Below are positions 27,746-37,094 of a DNA stretch of 64,000 nucleotides, one piece after another (the first letter of the stretch is position 1; the number at the start of each line of letters is the position of its first letter). Location: contig CAJWPC010000002.1 in the NCBI GenBank assembly GCA_913045225.1, positions 62,001-126,000 of the forward strand, in the 5' to 3' direction. This stretch comes from an uncultured Rhodobiaceae bacterium. GTDB taxonomy: Bacteria; Pseudomonadota; Alphaproteobacteria; Rhizobiales; TMED25. The position numbers and the translations under genes are program-made. Under the pieces are notes generated by a model. It worked only from the letters and a program-made list of their open reading frames with translations, did no database searches and was not told the origin of the DNA.

Positions 27746-28942
27746 TTAATAAAAAGCTTGAATTCCCGTTTGAGATCTACCGAGAATGAGCGAGTGTATA
27801 TTTGATGTACCTTCATAGGTATTGACAGTTTCTAAATTAAGTAGGTGTCGAATTACATGATAATCTTCAGATATTCCATTTCCGCCTAATATATCTCGAG
27901 ATTTACGAGCAATATCTAGTGCCATTAAGCAATTATTTCGTTTAAGTAGAGAAATTGCAGCGGGATTGATTTTTCTCTTATCAAGTTCCCTTCCAAGTTT
28001 CAGGGCCGCAAGTTTAGCTAGTGTGACTTGCGTTTGGCAATCCACTAGATCTTTTTGAATAAGCTGATTACTAGCAATAGGTTTGTTGAATTGTTTCCTG
28101 TCGAGGGCGTATTCACGTGCAGCATGCCAGCAAAATTCTGCTGCACCAACTGTTCCCCAAGAAATTCCAAATCTTGCCTTATTCAAGCATGAAAAAGGCC
28201 CCTTCAGTCCACTCACACCGGGTAGCCGACAATCATCGTCAACGTGTGTCTCATCCATATGAATCTGCCCTGTAGAAGAGGCCCTCAGTGAGAGTTTTCC
28301 ATCTATCTTTTCAGTTCGAAATTTGTGTTTATTTTTATCGAGTATAAAACCTTGAATATCATAATCATCAGTTTTTGCCCAAACGATTGCCACATCTGCA
28401 ATCGGTGCATTAGTAATCCAAGTTTTTGAACCGTTTAAAACCCATCCATTATCAGCTTTCTTTGCCGTGGTTTGCATGCTTGAGGGGTCGGACCCATGAT
28501 CTGGTTCTGTCAATCCAAAGCAGCCAATTAGTTTCCCCTTAATAAGTTCTGGAATATATTTTTTTTTCTGTTCATCGCTCCCAAATTCAAAAATTGGATG
28601 AATAACAAGGGAACTTTGGACACTCATTGCCGATCTATATCCAGAGTCAACCTTTTCAATCTCATAAGCTATGAGGCCATAGCAAACATGATTTAATTCT
28701 GCCCCTTTATATTTTGCTGGTATTGTCGGTGCAATGAGGCCAAGTTTACCTAGCTCTTGTAAGATACTTTTATCAAATATTTCTTTTTTAAAAGCTTCTT
28801 TAACTCTTGGAAATAATTCTTTAGATGAATATTCACATGCAGTCTTTTGAACAAGTTTTTCTTCATCTGAAAATTCGTCACTAATTCCAAGAATATCGTC
28901 CCAATCTTGATCAGGTAGTGCTTGCTCAAAATTATTTGCCAT
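27746..28942 (-). CDS. gcdH: Glutaryl-CoA dehydrogenase (acyl-CoA dehydrogenase family)
   Basis: FAD enzyme that oxidises and decarboxylates glutaryl-CoA to crotonyl-CoA in lysine/tryptophan catabolism. Motifs are [56 protein letters not shown] and [16 protein letters not shown]. The catalytic Glu lies in [21 protein letters not shown]. These match GcdH rather than short-chain acyl-CoA dehydrogenases. The track starts at a TTG; the ATG at 28942 overlaps msrB by 11 bases and gives a normal 398-residue protein. It is downstream of msrB and likely co-transcribed. Confidence 0.92.
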   Translation of the reverse strand: MANNFEQALPDQDWDDILGISDEFSDEEKLVQKTACEYSSKELFPRVKEAFKKEIFDKSILQELGKLGLIAPTIPAKYKGAELNHVCYGLIAYEIEKVDSGYRSAMSVQSSLVIHPIFEFGSDEQKKKYIPELIKGKLIGCFGLTEPDHGSDPSSMQTTAKKADNGWVLNGSKTWITNAPIADVAIVWAKTDDYDIQGFILDKNKHKFRTEKIDGKLSLRASSTGQIHMDETHVDDDCRLPGVSGLKGPFSCLNKARFGISWGTVGAAEFCWHAAREYALDRKQFNKPIASNQLIQKDLVDCQTQVTLAKLAALKLGRELDKRKINPAAISLLKRNNCLMALDIARKSRDILGGNGISEDYHVIRHLLNLETVNTYEGTSNIHSLILGRSQTGIQAFY

Positions 28943-29321
28943 TAAGTATATCTTTCTTCTCAAAGCTCATTGCATTTCCATTTATGCAGTATCTAAGACC
29001 AGTTGGCTTTGGTCCGTCATTAAAAAGATGTCCTAGATGGGCATCACAATTTGCACATTTGACTTCTGTTCGGATCATGAAATGACTATTATCTCTGTGC
29101 TCAGAAATATTCATTTTATATTCTGTATCGTAGAAACTTGGCCATCCAGACCCTGAATCATACTTATGGGTTGAAGCAAATAATGGTGTACTACAACAAA
29201 TGCATCTGAAAGTACCATCTGATTTCTCATTTAGATGAGGTCCTGTAAATGGACGTTCTGTTCCAGACTCCCTTGTCACATAATACTGTAATTCAGTTAG
29301 ATTTTCATTTCGTTTATTCAT
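28932..29321 (-). CDS. msrB: Peptide-methionine (R)-S-oxide reductase
   Basis: Repairs oxidised methionine (R-sulfoxide) in proteins. The 129 residues show two zinc CxxC pairs (CICC and CANC), [20 protein letters not shown], and the catalytic Cys in [13 protein letters not shown]. The ATG is 390 bases from the stop and the family length is normal. It is 18 bases downstream of the antiporter operon's convergent-free end on the same strand, and overlaps gcdH. No MsrA is in the window. Confidence 0.96.
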   Translation of the reverse strand: MNKRNENLTELQYYVTRESGTERPFTGPHLNEKSDGTFRCICCSTPLFASTHKYDSGSGWPSFYDTEYKMNISEHRDNSHFMIRTEVKCANCDAHLGHLFNDGPKPTGLRYCINGNAMSFEKKDILNGK

Positions 29322-29339
29322 TATTTTATTCTATCACAT

Positions 29340-31016
29340 TTACGCAAATAGATAAAATAGCAGAAATAAACCAAGTAGAATTGCTGTCCAAAGAGCCATA
29401 CTTCCGGTGGACCAAGAGCGCCCAAGCATCCCAGAAGGACCATTATACTTGTGCAAACTTCGAATTGTTTGAGTTCCTAAATTATCTATAGATTGAATAA
29501 GAGTTTGTGTCTTCTTGAGTAGGTAAGTATCAAATAAATTGACTACTAATACACCAAATTTTCTCCAGAACCAGTCGAAATCAAGAGTAATTGTAAGCGT
29601 TCGTTTTAAATACTTCAATAGAATGAAAAATGCTAAACCAGAGAACATTAGAAGTTGCAATTGTGATGATACATGATCCAATGTATATGGTATGTATTTG
29701 ACGTCATATGGCAGAATTGAATAAAGTGCACCAGGAAAAACACCAATTAATATACACAGCGCTGACAAAAGTATCATTGCTAACCTCATATTTTTTGGGG
29801 GGTCCTCAGCTTTAATTTTCGCATCTTTTTGAAAAAATACAAACCACGGAAACTTTATGCCAGCATGCAGAAAAACCCCAGCAGATGCCATTGTCAAGAG
29901 AAGCCACAATATCTTGAGTTCTTCATATACGGTAGCCTGTACAGTTAGAGACTTGGATATAAAACCTGAGGTTAGAGGAAATGCAGATATTGATAGTGCA
30001 CCAATGATACCACAAATCATCGTAAGAGGCATGGTCTTATACAAACCACCCAGATCAGTGCATTTTGTGCGACCTGTAATGTAAAATACTGAACCAGCAC
30101 TCATCAGCAGTAGGGCCTTGTATATAATGTGTGTAAAGGCATGTGAGGATGCACCATTTATCGCTATTTCAGTTCCAATACCAACTGCTACAATCATAAA
30201 GCCAACCTGATTCACGATAGAGTAAGACAGGATACGTCTCATATCATTTTCAAGAATTGCAAAAATAATTCCATAAAATATCATAAATATGCCAACATAT
30301 ATTAGAAATTGGTAACCCGCGTAGCCAACAATTAAAACGTACACTGCTGTTTTTGTAGTGAATGCAGACAAAAATACTGTTCCTGACCATGATGCACTTG
30401 GGTATGCATCAGGTATCCAGCTAGAAAATGGCGGAGCTCCAGCATTTATTAAGAAGCCGGCTAGGACAAAATACGAGAATATATTATCAGGACTCATCAG
30501 TCCAAAAGTAAGGGTTCCTGTGGTATTTGCGTAGCCAATTATTCCAATCAATAATATGGAACCACCGAGTAGATGCACAGCGAGGTACCTTATACCAGGA
30601 TAATAGGACTGCTTAGATCCGCTCCATATGACAATTGTTGATGTTATTGCCATAATTTCCCAGAATATGAATAAAGTTATCAAATCACCAGATAAAACAA
30701 CTGATATTGATGAACCAACATACACAAACGCTGACGATATCTCAGATTTATTATCTTGGTTTATGCTAAATATTGCAGTGGCAAATAATATCAGCAGGAA
30801 TATATATGAGAATAGCCGGCTTAATTTATCAATACTTAATAATATTAACTCATAATTTCCGTAATCAAGCTTGATTATAGTCCCATTATCTAATGAAAAT
30901 AAAATAATAAAACTCGCTATTGGAAATAAAAGTACAATCAATCGGTTCTTGATCAATGGTATGAATAACCCAAATAGTATGAGTATTATTCCGGGATGTA
31001 ATAAGCTACTCGTCAT
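29340..31016 (-). CDS. Mrp-type antiporter-like membrane subunit (NuoL/M/N fold), third copy
   Basis: A 558-residue polytopic membrane protein of the proton-pumping antiporter-like superfamily. Conserved charged helix residues are seen in TLFIFWEIMAITSTIV (Glu), FTTKTAVYVLIV (Lys), LSYSIVNQVGFM and FTHIIYKALLLMSAG (His, Lys). A C-terminal extension beyond the usual 14 helices carries further segments (DTYLLKKTQTLIQSIDNLG and a final helix). It is last in the ten-gene operon and overlaps the small membrane protein by 11 bases. With two other homologues it probably forms the ion-translocating part of a Mrp-like complex. Confidence 0.85.
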   Translation of the reverse strand: MTSSLLHPGIILILFGLFIPLIKNRLIVLLFPIASFIILFSLDNGTIIKLDYGNYELILLSIDKLSRLFSYIFLLILFATAIFSINQDNKSEISSAFVYVGSSISVVLSGDLITLFIFWEIMAITSTIVIWSGSKQSYYPGIRYLAVHLLGGSILLIGIIGYANTTGTLTFGLMSPDNIFSYFVLAGFLINAGAPPFSSWIPDAYPSASWSGTVFLSAFTTKTAVYVLIVGYAGYQFLIYVGIFMIFYGIIFAILENDMRRILSYSIVNQVGFMIVAVGIGTEIAINGASSHAFTHIIYKALLLMSAGSVFYITGRTKCTDLGGLYKTMPLTMICGIIGALSISAFPLTSGFISKSLTVQATVYEELKILWLLLTMASAGVFLHAGIKFPWFVFFQKDAKIKAEDPPKNMRLAMILLSALCILIGVFPGALYSILPYDVKYIPYTLDHVSSQLQLLMFSGLAFFILLKYLKRTLTITLDFDWFWRKFGVLVVNLFDTYLLKKTQTLIQSIDNLGTQTIRSLHKYNGPSGMLGRSWSTGSMALWTAILLGLFLLFYLFA

Positions 31017-31227
31017 AGTAATCCTCAGGTCTTTTTAAAAAAATTCCAATAGCTTTGGAGACGAATACTAAAAATATGCAAGATAAGAACCCATAAATGG
31101 ATGGAAATGCAAAAAAACCATCCACACCAAAATAATCATGTCGGTGAATTACAAGGTCACTAAAAAATAAAATTGCAAGTATGAATAAAAAACTTATCCA
31201 TAATTTTTTGATCGTGCTATTTAACAT
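31006..31227 (-). CDS. Small two-helix membrane protein in the Mrp operon
   Basis: A 73-residue protein with two hydrophobic segments (WISFLFILAILFFSDLVI and FLSCIFLVFVSKAIGIFL) joined by HRHDYFGVDGFFAFPSIYG, and a charged tail RPEDYYDE. It overlaps both neighbouring antiporter-like genes, by 11 bases each, so it is certainly translated as part of the operon. I do not recognise a named family; it is probably a small accessory subunit between two large subunits. Confidence 0.75.
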   Translation of the reverse strand: MLNSTIKKLWISFLFILAILFFSDLVIHRHDYFGVDGFFAFPSIYGFLSCIFLVFVSKAIGIFLKRPEDYYDE

Positions 31228-32677
31228 TACTTATTACCTCCATGACCAAGTTTGGTTGCAAGAATAGAATTACCATTAGCGCACAACAAATGATTATAGA
31301 TAAGTTAATATCCTGCGGTAGTGTCTTAAATGAAACTTCTTTCAACTCATTTTTAAAGAAAAACTTATATATAATTGGCGTGAAATAACCAATATTTAAT
31401 AGAGTAGAAATTGTAATAATGAGTAAGATAAACCATTGACCAACTTCCACAGATGACTGCACAATATACCATTTACTTGTAAAACCAACTAATAACGGAA
31501 TTCCCACTAGCGACATCGCTCCCAAAGTGAATGCAATGCTTACGACCTTAAGATTTTTTCCTATGCCATCCATTTCACTTATTTTTGTGTATCCTGTGGA
31601 TGAATAAATTGCACCTGCTGCAAAAAATAATGTTATTTTACTAACGGCGTGTGCGACAAGATGCATGGATGCAGCAATTATTGCCGAAGGGGTTAATATT
31701 AAAATAGCAATGACGACATAAGACAATTGACTGATTGTCGAGTAAGCTAGTAATTTTTTTAAATTATCTTGCTTTAATGCAATTACTGAGGTTGTTATTA
31801 TTGTAAATCCGCAAATATAAATCATAAAATCAACACTGAATAGGCCAAGCAAGATATCAAGGCCGAAAATATAAACCAATACTTTAATAATTGAAAATAC
31901 ACCAACTTTTACGACGGCAACGGCGTGTAATAAAGCTGATACGGGCGTCGGTGCAACCATAGCAGCAGGTAGCCATGAATGAAAAGGCATGACCGCTGCT
32001 TTTGAGATACCAAATATAAATAGAACTAATAATATCGAGATTGCGATATTGTTTACCTCCATACCAGATAGAGTTGTGGTCAGAAGACCACCTGATACAA
32101 AATCAAGATTGCCACTGACGTAATATACATATCCCATTGCGGGGAGGAAAAAGCATAAGGAAGTACCCAGTAATATAAGAAGATATTTTCTGCCTGATTG
32201 CTTTGATTGTTCGTCGCCTTTATGCGTCACGAGGGGATATGTAGATACGGTTAATAATTCATAAAATATGAATAATGTTAGCAGGTTACTTGAGAGGGCT
32301 GCACCGTTGGCACAACCAATAGCTATGGCAAAAAAAGAAAAGAAATTTCCAAGTCTTTTTTCATTATTGGTTCGCATATACCCATATGAATACAAGGTGG
32401 CGACCAACCATAGAGAATTGACCATGATTATGAACACAAAACTTATGGGCTCAAGACCTAATGAGATACCAATATTCGGGAAAATATCAAAAATATTGAT
32501 GCTAGAACTCATAAAATCAGAATTTTGTTGTATTTTATATACACTCCATAATGCCAGAATAGGTCCCGACAACAGGATTGGGTAACGCAAATTTTGAATT
32601 TCCCACGTGATTTTGATTAAAATCGACAAAAATATTGGTATAAGTACCGGTAATAAGTATATGATTTGTTGGCTCAT
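31217..32677 (-). CDS. Mrp-type antiporter-like membrane subunit D homologue, second copy
   Basis: A 486-residue membrane protein of the NuoM/MrpD superfamily. Helix motifs are TLFIFYELLTVSTYPLVTHKG (Glu), LLHAVAVVKVGVFSIIK (Lys), LLAYSTISQLSYV and HLVAHAVSKITLFFAAGAI (His, Lys). About 14 helices. It overlaps the first D homologue by four bases and the small membrane protein by 11. Likely part of a Na+(or K+)/H+ antiporter complex in the inner membrane. Confidence 0.88.
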   Translation of the reverse strand: MSQQIIYLLPVLIPIFLSILIKITWEIQNLRYPILLSGPILALWSVYKIQQNSDFMSSSINIFDIFPNIGISLGLEPISFVFIIMVNSLWLVATLYSYGYMRTNNEKRLGNFFSFFAIAIGCANGAALSSNLLTLFIFYELLTVSTYPLVTHKGDEQSKQSGRKYLLILLGTSLCFFLPAMGYVYYVSGNLDFVSGGLLTTTLSGMEVNNIAISILLVLFIFGISKAAVMPFHSWLPAAMVAPTPVSALLHAVAVVKVGVFSIIKVLVYIFGLDILLGLFSVDFMIYICGFTIITTSVIALKQDNLKKLLAYSTISQLSYVVIAILILTPSAIIAASMHLVAHAVSKITLFFAAGAIYSSTGYTKISEMDGIGKNLKVVSIAFTLGAMSLVGIPLLVGFTSKWYIVQSSVEVGQWFILLIITISTLLNIGYFTPIIYKFFFKNELKEVSFKTLPQDINLSIIICCALMVILFLQPNLVMEVISNVK

Positions 32678-34155
32678 AATTGTTCACCTAGTAACACATT
32701 TTCAACTGCAATTTTTGCAAGATCACCTGTGAGCCTTGTATCAATCCCAAAATATATTGTAGCTATTGTCATCACGACTGTAACGGCTATCATTTCAAAA
32801 GGAATTTTATTCTGACTAACCATGCCACCAACGGGCGCATGAAACCAGATCAATTCAATAATCCTACCAACATAGATAAGTGCCAGAATAGAGCTCACAG
32901 CGAGTGCAAACACAACAACCCACAAGCCCTGTTCTAGCGATCCTAAAACAAGATACCATTTTGATATAAAACCAACGGTGCCCGGAACGCCGATTAAACT
33001 TAATGATGATACTGTGATACAAACAGCCACCATTGGCATTCTCTTACCAAGACCCGCGAGTTGATCTATATTTACTATTTTGGAGCTAAAAACCAAACAA
33101 CCTATGGCTAAAAATATTGCCGCTTTGATTATTGAATGATTGATTATGTGCACTGTGGAGCCAATGAGCCCATTATAATTTGCAATACCAATACCAAGAG
33201 TTATATATCCAATTTGCGCAACCGAGGAATACGCAAATAGTTTTTTAAGATTACTCTGGAATATTGCAATCATGGACGCTCCAAACATCGCGATAATGGA
33301 TAGCGAAAGTACGACAAAAATAAAAATTTGATTAGAATATACGAGGTCAAATCCATAAACGAGATATAGATACTTAATTAAGAGATAAATAGCAACTTTT
33401 GTTGCTGTTGAGGCGAGGAATGCGGTTCCAACGGACGGCGCAAACGCGTATGCGTTAGGTAGCCAAGCATGCAAAGGGAATAATGCTATTTTTAGCGCTA
33501 TACCAACTGTAATGAAGGCTAATGATGCTAGCAACGGACGGTAAAGCTCAATATCTCCGAGTTTTACAGAAATGTCATAGAGATTAAGGCTACCAGTTAT
33601 AATAAAAATTAATCCTACTCCAATTACATAGAGAGTCGCGCCAATAGTTCCAATTATCAAATACTGATATGCAGCGAGGAGACCTCTTCGATCGTTGCCC
33701 ATTGAAATTATCACATAGGTTGCCAAGGATGATATTTCCAAGAAAACAAAAGCATTAAATGCATCTCCCGTGGAGAGTATCCCGATTAATCCTCCCAAAC
33801 AGAGCAGATACATGGAGTAGAAAGTTGAGATTTTATTTTTCTTTAATTCAATATTTAAACTGGATTTGGCATAAACCAGTATTAGAAAAGACACAGTAGC
33901 AATTAGTGCAATTAATAGTGAATTAAATTCATCGATCCGGTATTCAATGCCAACAGGGGGTTCCCAACCGCCCATCGCATAGGATATTGTCCCGACAGAT
34001 CGCGCATTGAGATATAATATAATTGAATAATATATTGTACTAATGCCTGAGAGCAGTGCAATCCCCCAGTTAAGGTTATTATGCCTAATTAACATAATTA
34101 ATACAGCACCAATAATTGGGAGCATAACTACTAAGGCAGGGGCGTGTTCATTCAT
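32674..34155 (-). CDS. mnhD: Mrp-type Na+/H+ antiporter subunit D
   Basis: A membrane protein of about 493 residues, with NAFVFLEISSLATYVIISMG (Glu), STATKVAIYLLIK (Lys), LFAYSSVAQIGYITLG and HIINHSIIKAAIFLAIG (His, Lys). It is closest in position to canonical MnhD, directly after mnhC. The track starts at 34182, which would overlap mnhC by 35 bases. The ATG at 34155 (MNEHAPALVVML) overlaps by eight and is more economical, though neither has a clear Shine-Dalgarno. Confidence 0.88.
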   Translation of the reverse strand: MNEHAPALVVMLPIIGAVLIMLIRHNNLNWGIALLSGISTIYYSIILYLNARSVGTISYAMGGWEPPVGIEYRIDEFNSLLIALIATVSFLILVYAKSSLNIELKKNKISTFYSMYLLCLGGLIGILSTGDAFNAFVFLEISSLATYVIISMGNDRRGLLAAYQYLIIGTIGATLYVIGVGLIFIITGSLNLYDISVKLGDIELYRPLLASLAFITVGIALKIALFPLHAWLPNAYAFAPSVGTAFLASTATKVAIYLLIKYLYLVYGFDLVYSNQIFIFVVLSLSIIAMFGASMIAIFQSNLKKLFAYSSVAQIGYITLGIGIANYNGLIGSTVHIINHSIIKAAIFLAIGCLVFSSKIVNIDQLAGLGKRMPMVAVCITVSSLSLIGVPGTVGFISKWYLVLGSLEQGLWVVVFALAVSSILALIYVGRIIELIWFHAPVGGMVSQNKIPFEMIAVTVVMTIATIYFGIDTRLTGDLAKIAVENVLLGEQL

Positions 34156-34519
34156 TATTGGGCTCATTGTCGAATAGTTCATCTTCTTCTATTGTTCCAA
34201 ATTCTTCATTTACTCTGATCACCAGAGATAATCCCAATGCTAGTGTTGCAATTCCCACTACGATAGCTGTCAGGATCAATACATGAGGAAAGGGACTTGA
34301 ATAAATACTATATACATCGTCTAGGATTGGGGCAGTCCCGTTTAGAATTTTTCCAGGTGATATGTATAGTATATAGACAGACGTTTGAAAAAGCGCCAAA
34401 CCTACAAGTTTTTTTACCATGTTGCCTCTTGATACGACAATAAATAAGCCGCTTATCATTAAAAAAATAATGACGTAGTAATTGTATGAGGAAATAAAAT
34501 TATAAATTGTAGAACTCAT
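34148..34519 (-). CDS. mnhC: Mrp antiporter subunit C (NuoK-like)
   Basis: A 123-residue, three-helix protein of the NuoK/MrpC family, with GLFIVVSRGNMVKKLVGLALFQTSVYILYI and PFPHVLILTAIVVGIATLALGLSLVIRV, followed by an acidic tail. It overlaps mnhB by four bases. NuoK-like subunits form part of the lateral proton path in Mrp complexes. Confidence 0.93.
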   Translation of the reverse strand: MSSTIYNFISSYNYYVIIFLMISGLFIVVSRGNMVKKLVGLALFQTSVYILYISPGKILNGTAPILDDVYSIYSSPFPHVLILTAIVVGIATLALGLSLVIRVNEEFGTIEEDELFDNEPNNE

Positions 34520-34935
34520 TTTTTACCTCGTGCAACAAATGCATAAAATATTGAGACCATGGACCCAATTACAGTGACAAAAACACCCAATTCAATTGCA
34601 ATTATTCCAATATGCTGACCATGTTTTGGATAGTGCGCAAGCGCGTCATAATCAAGGAAATTGAAGCCTTTAGATAAACTTATCAAACCCGTAACTGTGA
34701 AGATCAGAACACCGAGTGGAACCATGTAATTAAATATCGTCTCAGGAAAGTCCTTCTGGGCCTTTTTTATTCCAAAAATTATTGTGTAGAGTATGATACC
34801 GGCTGCAAAAATTACACCTGCTTGAAAGCCGCCCCCAGGCCCAAAATCACCATGGAATTGAACATAAAATGCAAACAAGATAATAAAAGGAAGAAAAATC
34901 TTTGAAGATATTCTAAGTAGTAAGTCCAATCTCAT
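34516..34935 (-). CDS. mnhB: Mrp antiporter subunit B (MnhB domain)
   Basis: A 139-residue, four-helix protein with the MnhB signature FYVQFHGDFGPGGGFQAGVIFAAGIILY and IGIIAIELGVFVTVIGSMVSIFYAF. In standard Mrp systems this follows MrpA. Here it follows the separate DUF4040-type protein, nine bases downstream. Confidence 0.94.
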   Translation of the reverse strand: MRLDLLLRISSKIFLPFIILFAFYVQFHGDFGPGGGFQAGVIFAAGIILYTIIFGIKKAQKDFPETIFNYMVPLGVLIFTVTGLISLSKGFNFLDYDALAHYPKHGQHIGIIAIELGVFVTVIGSMVSIFYAFVARGKK

Positions 34936-34944
34936 AATATCACC

Positions 34945-35451
34945 CTATATTTTATCACGCTTGAGAATTGACAGAACGCCAATCGCTGCTGTAAATACAA
35001 CTATAACCTCACCAAGAGTATCAAAGCCCCTATAACTTGCCAGGACAGATGTAACAACATTCGGAACACCAGTCTCACTCATAGACCTCTCAAGGTATTG
35101 AACGGAGATATGTGTGTGAATTGGCGTATCGGAAGCGCCAAAAGGTGGCAGACCATAGGTTCCATAAATCAATAAACCACCGATAGTTAAGCAAATTATT
35201 AGAGGAAGAATTGATTTGAATTTGGGCTTTTCTTCGTTCACTTTAGTATAATACAAAACAGTAAGCATAAGCACAGTTGATATTCCAGCTCCGACTGCCG
35301 CTTCTGTCAGTGCGACATCTACAGCGTCAAAGATGAGTAATAATGTTGCCATTAAAAAACTATATATTGTACTTAAAATAACAACACTGAATAGATTTCT
35401 CAGTCTTATAATACCGAGTGTTGTTAGTGCCATCAGGGTAAGTATAATCAT
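34945..35451 (-). CDS. Split MrpA C-terminal module (DUF4040/MbhD plus MbhE-like)
   Basis: A 168-residue membrane protein. The N-terminal half (RNLFSVVILSTIYSFLMATLLLIFDAVDVALTEAAVGAGISTVLML) is the DUF4040/MbhD domain. The C-terminal half (VTSVLASYRGFDTLGEVIVVFTAAIGVLSIL) is MbhE-like. In Mrp systems these are fused to the end of the giant MrpA; here they are a separate gene, as in archaeal Mbh/Mbs operons. It lies between mnhG and mnhB. Confidence 0.88.
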   Translation of the reverse strand: MIILTLMALTTLGIIRLRNLFSVVILSTIYSFLMATLLLIFDAVDVALTEAAVGAGISTVLMLTVLYYTKVNEEKPKFKSILPLIICLTIGGLLIYGTYGLPPFGASDTPIHTHISVQYLERSMSETGVPNVVTSVLASYRGFDTLGEVIVVFTAAIGVLSILKRDKI

Positions 35452-35465
35452 GTTTAGATAAATTT

Positions 35466-35786
35466 CTATTGATCAGACTCCTTATTTGTTGCATTCGGTT
35501 TTAAGTTGTCGTGGATACACGCCCTTGCCAGTGCGTGTGTTGCCACTGAGGATATGTAGAATATGGCAAGCATTATAACAATTAGTTTTAACGACACGAC
35601 TGTGAAACCTGTGTTTATTATGAGCCCGATAATAATTAGGCTTGCACCTGCTGTCTCCATAATTGACGCTGCATGCATTCTTGTGAAAACATCTGGCATT
35701 CTAATTAAGCCAATTGCACCAATTAAAAGAAACAGTGAACCGACAATTAGCATAAGATTTGAAAGGTATGATGATACTATATCCAT
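35466..35786 (-). CDS. mnhG: Mrp antiporter subunit G
   Basis: A 106-residue, three-helix protein with the MnhG motif LLIGAIGLIRMPDVFTRMHAASIMETAGASLIIIGL. It is six bases downstream of mnhF. MrpG is a small structural subunit of the antiporter. Confidence 0.94.
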   Translation of the reverse strand: MDIVSSYLSNLMLIVGSLFLLIGAIGLIRMPDVFTRMHAASIMETAGASLIIIGLIINTGFTVVSLKLIVIMLAIFYISSVATHALARACIHDNLKPNATNKESDQ

Positions 35787-35792
35787 TGCCGT

Positions 35793-36062
35793 TTAATCCT
35801 CTTCTCCATGACTTAATGAGCCGTATCTGAAGTATTTTAAAACTGCAAATGTTCCTATAAGATTTAATAAAATATAAGCTATTGCTATATCTAAGAAATC
35901 CGTTCTACCAGTGAGATATCCATACATCACCAAAAATAACACTGTGGTTGTGCCAATAATATTTGCGGCGAGCAATCTGTCAAATAATGTTGGACCAATT
36001 AAAGCTCTATATAGAGAAATTGCAAGTGTAATTGTGATAATGATGATAAGGAAACTAAACAT
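35793..36062 (-). CDS. mnhF: Mrp antiporter subunit F
   Basis: An 89-residue, three-helix protein with the MnhF pattern LYRALIGPTLFDRLLAANIIGTTTVLFLV and DIAIAYILLNLIGTFAVLKYFRYG. The start overlaps the end of mnhE by eight bases. Confidence 0.94.
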   Translation of the reverse strand: MFSFLIIIITITLAISLYRALIGPTLFDRLLAANIIGTTTVLFLVMYGYLTGRTDFLDIAIAYILLNLIGTFAVLKYFRYGSLSHGEED

Positions 36063-36552
36063 CTTTATCGCCCATAAGTTTTTTTATTTTTTCATCCATC
36101 ACTCCACTTTCAAGTCCCGATTTTGTCTCTTCGGAAATCGCATGTATCTGGATTTCTTTTTCTGCATTGCTTGTTACAACAGAGATTGTTCCAGGGGTCA
36201 TCGTAATTGAGTTTGCATATATATTGAAGCCCATTGCTGTCTTTTGATTAGATTTAATTTTAAAATATTTTGGAGAGACGTTCAGTGGAAATTTCAGAAT
36301 TAATTTTGAGACAAATATGCTCGATAATAAGATTTCTTTATAAAGCCATATCCAATATATTATTGCACGAGGAAGTATTGCAATTGGCAGTGACTCATCA
36401 TCTAGAATTTTTAATTTTTGCTGATAGGTCGTGATTAGCATTGAGATGATTACACCAAGTAATAGCAATAAAACAATATTCTTGCCTGATAGCAAATACC
36501 AAAATAGAAACAATATAAAAAACTGAGCAAGGAAAAGGATATATTTATTCAT
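36055..36552 (-). CDS. mnhE: Mrp antiporter subunit E
   Basis: A 165-residue membrane protein, first of the antiporter operon. Hydrophobic N-terminal helices are followed by the cytosolic domain with AIIYWIWLYKEILLSSIFVSKLI and NSITMTPGTISVVT, the MnhE signature, and AISEETKSGLESGVMDEKIKKL. The operon order E-F-G-(D/E-like)-B-C-D-D-small-D differs from the classic Mrp A-to-G order. Confidence 0.93.
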   Translation of the reverse strand: MNKYILFLAQFFILFLFWYLLSGKNIVLLLLLGVIISMLITTYQQKLKILDDESLPIAILPRAIIYWIWLYKEILLSSIFVSKLILKFPLNVSPKYFKIKSNQKTAMGFNIYANSITMTPGTISVVTSNAEKEIQIHAISEETKSGLESGVMDEKIKKLMGDKDV

Positions 36553-36565
36553 TATAAAAACTCAA

Positions 36566-36985
36566 TTACACTTCTCGCATTGCATCACTTTTAATCCGTT
36601 CAATCATAGATAATAAACCATTTGAACGCTGAGGGGATAAGTGACTTTCAAGACCAAACCTTGCAAATATATTTTCATGTTTAATATCCAAAATTTCATC
36701 TGGTTTCTTATCAGAATACAGTGCAATTAATATTGCTATGAGACCTTTTACAATGAAAGCATCGCTATCCCCAACAAATTTGATATATTTTTCATTTGTT
36801 GTGCTATCTGTAACTGTAGAATGAAGCCAGACTTGACTAACACAGCCATTGACTTTTGTTTGTGCGTTCTTAAGATCATCAGGCAGAATATCAAGACCCT
36901 GCCCAAGCTCGATGATATATTTGTACTTATCTTCCCAATTATCTAGGAACTCCATATTTTCAAGTATTTCGTCGATTTTTTCCAT
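36566..36985 (-). CDS. sufE: Cysteine desulfuration protein SufE
   Basis: Accepts sulfane sulfur from the SufS cysteine desulfurase for Fe-S cluster assembly. The 139 residues contain NWEDKYKYIIELGQGL, the active Cys in VNGCVSQVWLHS and GDSDAFIVKGLIAILIALYSDKKPDEIL. It is 13 bases upstream of mnhE on the same strand, so it may head the antiporter transcript. Divergent from ycgN. The rest of the suf system is not in the window. Confidence 0.94.
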   Translation of the reverse strand: MEKIDEILENMEFLDNWEDKYKYIIELGQGLDILPDDLKNAQTKVNGCVSQVWLHSTVTDSTTNEKYIKFVGDSDAFIVKGLIAILIALYSDKKPDEILDIKHENIFARFGLESHLSPQRSNGLLSMIERIKSDAMREV

Positions 36986-37094
36986 AGGTCATGAATAATA
37001 TTTATATTTGAATTAGTATATATATATTTATAAAGTTATATTATACGAATTTTATTTTATTTTAACGATCAACGTCAGTTATTAATATTAAATT

